From contig NZ_CP016452.1 in assembly GCF_001713395.1 (NCBI RefSeq), positions 1,364,001 through 1,428,000 on the forward strand: DNA of 64,000 nucleotides, given 5' to 3'. Shown one piece after another: positions 62,207-64,000 of the stretch. A program made the position numbers and the translations under genes. The notes under the pieces were generated by a model. It saw only the letters and a program-made list of their open reading frames with translations, ran no database searches and had not been told where the DNA came from. This DNA is from Sinorhizobium sp. RAC02. Its GTDB lineage: Bacteria > Pseudomonadota > Alphaproteobacteria > Rhizobiales > Rhizobiaceae. Every line of letters starts with the position of its first letter. Position 1 is the stretch's first letter.

Positions 62207-63055
62207 ATGTTCCGACTGAAGAATGTCACCCGCCGTTTTGGCGAGCGCGTTGCGGTCGACGCTGTGACCTTCGACATCCCGCAGGGCCAGATGGTCGGCG
62301 TCATCGGCCGCTCGGGTGCCGGCAAGTCCACCATGCTGCGCATGATCAACCGTCTTGCCGATCCGAGTGAAGGCTCGATCCATTTCAACGACGTCTTGGT
62401 TTCGTCGTTGCGCGGTTCGGCACTGCGCAACTGGCAGCGCGACTGTGCGATGATCTTCCAGCAGTTCAACCTTGTGCCGCGCCTCGACGTCTTGACCAAC
62501 GTGCTGCTCGGCCGCCTCAACCACCGTTCGACGACGCTCAGCATCCTCAATCTCTTCACCCGCGAAGAGCGCATCATGGCGATTGCCGCCCTCGAGCGCC
62601 TCGGCATCGAGCAGACGGCGCTCCAGCCGGCCGGCACGCTGTCCGGCGGCCAGCAGCAGCGCGTGGCGATTGCCCGTGCCTTGATGCAGAACCCGAAGAT
62701 GCTGCTCGCCGACGAGCCGATCGCCTCGCTCGACCCGCTGAACGCCAAGATCGTGATGGACGCGCTGCGCGACATCAACGAGCGCGAAGGCATCACTGTG
62801 ATCACCAACCTTCACACGCTCGACACGGCACGCGCCTATTGCGAACGCATCATCGGCATGGCGCACGGTCGCGTCGTGTTCGACGGGTCGGCACGCGAGC
62901 TCGACAGCGAAGCGGTGCGCACGATCTACGGCACAGGCGCCGATGGCGCGGAGATCGACGAGAGCCTCACCTCCACGGCGATCCGCAACCCGGCCCGTCA
63001 GGACAATATCAAGGAATCCGCCAGCCCGACACCGCTGGCACTGGCCGGGCTCTGA
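62207..63055 (+). CDS. phnC: Phosphonate ABC transporter ATP-binding protein
   Basis: The protein has 282 residues from ATG at 62207 (site AAGAGGGAT). Walker [10 protein letters not shown], the PhnC-type Q-loop [20 protein letters not shown], signature [16 protein letters not shown] and Walker [13 protein letters not shown] match PhnC. It powers uptake of phosphonates with PhnD and PhnE. The C-terminal 30 residues beyond the usual end are polar and variable. It begins a second transcription unit behind the Pho box. Confidence 0.95.
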   Translation: MFRLKNVTRRFGERVAVDAVTFDIPQGQMVGVIGRSGAGKSTMLRMINRLADPSEGSIHFNDVLVSSLRGSALRNWQRDCAMIFQQFNLVPRLDVLTNVLLGRLNHRSTTLSILNLFTREERIMAIAALERLGIEQTALQPAGTLSGGQQQRVAIARALMQNPKMLLADEPIASLDPLNAKIVMDALRDINEREGITVITNLHTLDTARAYCERIIGMAHGRVVFDGSARELDSEAVRTIYGTGADGAEIDESLTSTAIRNPARQDNIKESASPTPLALAGL

Positions 63056-63135
63056 GCCCCGCCGGGATCGAACGACCCGCGTAAAGGGTCAGACAACTTC
63101 CAGTCCGGCAAAGCCGGTCAAACAGGAGAGAGACC

Positions 63136-64000
63136 ATGCTGAAGAAAGTACTTCTCGGCGCCGTCGCGCTCATCGCGCTCGCCGGCCACGTCCAGGCTGA
63201 AGACCTCAAGGAATTCCGCGTCGGAATCATCGGCGGCGAAAACGAAGCCGACCGCCTGCGCAACTACCAGTGCCTCGGCGATCACCTGAAGGCCGAACTC
63301 GGCTTCGAGAAGGTCTCGTTCTTCCCGGCTGCCGACTATGACGGCGTTATCCAGGGCCTGCTCGGCGGCACGCTCGACTATGCAGAACTCGGCGCGTCCG
63401 GCTTTGCCAAGATCTACCTCGCCAAGGCCGACGCCGTCGAGCCGATCCTGACGACCGTCCAGACCGACGGCTCGACCGGCTACCACTCGATCATGGTCGC
63501 CCGCAAGGACAGCGGCATCACCAAGCTCGAAGACCTCAAGGGCAAGAAGCTCGGCTTCGCCGACCCGGACTCGACCTCGGGCTACCTCGTACCGCTCGTC
63601 ACCCTGCCGGAAGCCATCGGCGGCCCGGTCAAGGAATATTTCGCTGAAACCGGCTTCGGCGGCGGTCACGAAAACCTCGTCCTCGAAGTGCTGAAGGGCA
63701 CCTTCGACGCCGGCACGACCTTCGGTTCGGGCGTTGGCGAGTGGAAGGACGGTTACACGTCCGGCAACCTGCACAAGATGGTCGAGAAGGGCATTCTCGA
63801 CATGAACGACATCGTCGAACTCTGGAAGTCGCCGCTGATCCCGAACGGCCCGATCGTCGTTCGCACCTCGATGGCTGACGAGACCAAGGCGAAGTTCAAG
63901 CAGTTCATGCTCGACCTGCCGAAGAAGGACGCAGCCTGCTTCTCCGCCGTCATGGGCGGCGACTTCACCGCGTTCACGGAAGTCAATGTCGACTTCTACA
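63136..64000 (+). CDS. phnD: Phosphonate ABC transporter substrate-binding protein (partial)
   Basis: ATG at 63136 (site AACAGGAGAGAG) opens a frame that runs off the window, showing 288 residues. The signal peptide is MLKKVLLGAVALIALAGHVQ with cleavage before AEDLKEF. The mature part has FRVGIIGGENEADRLRNYQC, YDGVIQGLLGGTLDYAELG and GKKLGFADPDSTSGYLVPLV, the phosphonate-binding PhnD features. Only the last few residues seem missing, and phnE genes are expected beyond the edge. Confidence 0.94.
   Translation, partial: MLKKVLLGAVALIALAGHVQAEDLKEFRVGIIGGENEADRLRNYQCLGDHLKAELGFEKVSFFPAADYDGVIQGLLGGTLDYAELGASGFAKIYLAKADAVEPILTTVQTDGSTGYHSIMVARKDSGITKLEDLKGKKLGFADPDSTSGYLVPLVTLPEAIGGPVKEYFAETGFGGGHENLVLEVLKGTFDAGTTFGSGVGEWKDGYTSGNLHKMVEKGILDMNDIVELWKSPLIPNGPIVVRTSMADETKAKFKQFMLDLPKKDAACFSAVMGGDFTAFTEVNVDFY

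Noticed and set aside
1..64000. CRISPR arrays, tRNA/rRNA genes, insertion sequences, phage genes or attachment sites
   Set aside because: No regularly spaced repeats, tRNA-like folds, transposase or integrase frames were found when reading the window.

Overview
The window is a gene-dense, high-GC stretch of an alphaproteobacterial genome, almost certainly from the Rhizobiaceae (Sinorhizobium/Ensifer, Rhizobium, Agrobacterium or Shinella type). The evidence is an rkpK-lpsL pair, an imuA-imuB-dnaE2 cassette behind a GAAC-N7-GAAC SOS box, a rhizobial-style phn C-P lyase operon, small rhizobial palindromic repeats and many ABC uptake systems. The abundance of catabolic transporters would fit a secondary replicon or accessory chromosomal region, but that is inference. 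No tRNA, rRNA, CRISPR array, insertion sequence or phage gene was seen.

1-14573, glycan locus. A long minus-strand run reads from 10886 to beyond position 1: a dipeptide-type ABC importer (fused double ATPase, Tat-signal binding protein, two permeases), three glycosyltransferases and an ABC exporter, mostly with 1-4 bp gene overlaps. Divergent from it are a GT32-like glycosyltransferase, UDP-glucose dehydrogenase (rkpK) and UDP-glucuronate 4-epimerase (lpsL), which supply UDP-GlcA and UDP-GalA. Having importer, glycosyltransferases and exporter in one operon is the least explained arrangement in the window.

14735-19741, sulfur. An RBBP9-like hydrolase converges on tauA-tauB-tauC (sulfonate uptake). 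An Rrf2 regulator with four Fe-S-type cysteines is divergent, behind a leader with three perfect hairpins. An XRE-cupin regulator follows.

19842-32757, amine and amino-alcohol catabolism. The XRE-cupin gene is divergent from an old-yellow-enzyme/FAD oxidoreductase across a mirrored operator pair. Next come a class III PLP phospho-lyase with an APH-type kinase (hydroxylysine or ethanolamine-phosphate type), an FCD-GntR regulator with two near-identical operators, an SDR, a four-gene polyamine-type ABC importer, and a MocR regulator divergent from an EamA exporter.

32830-41233. SMP-30 lactonase, GlxA-type AraC regulator, two convergent DUF883 membrane proteins around a terminator, and the SOS mutagenesis cassette imuA-imuB-dnaE2.

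41283-51444. CocE-type hydrolase, an atypical 2-hydroxyacid dehydrogenase, a small membrane protein, and a second polyamine-type ABC importer co-transcribed with a P1-family (DmpA-type) aminopeptidase and accompanied by an RpiR regulator.

51490-55987. An adenosylcobalamin riboswitch precedes a BtuF-BtuC-BtuD uptake system that is translationally coupled to a pseudoazurin and a methyltransferase.

55965-64000. Phosphonate utilisation: phnF divergent from phnGHIJKL and a hexapeptide acyltransferase, then phnC and phnD (cut by the window end). A perfect inverted repeat precedes phnG and a three-repeat Pho box precedes phnC.
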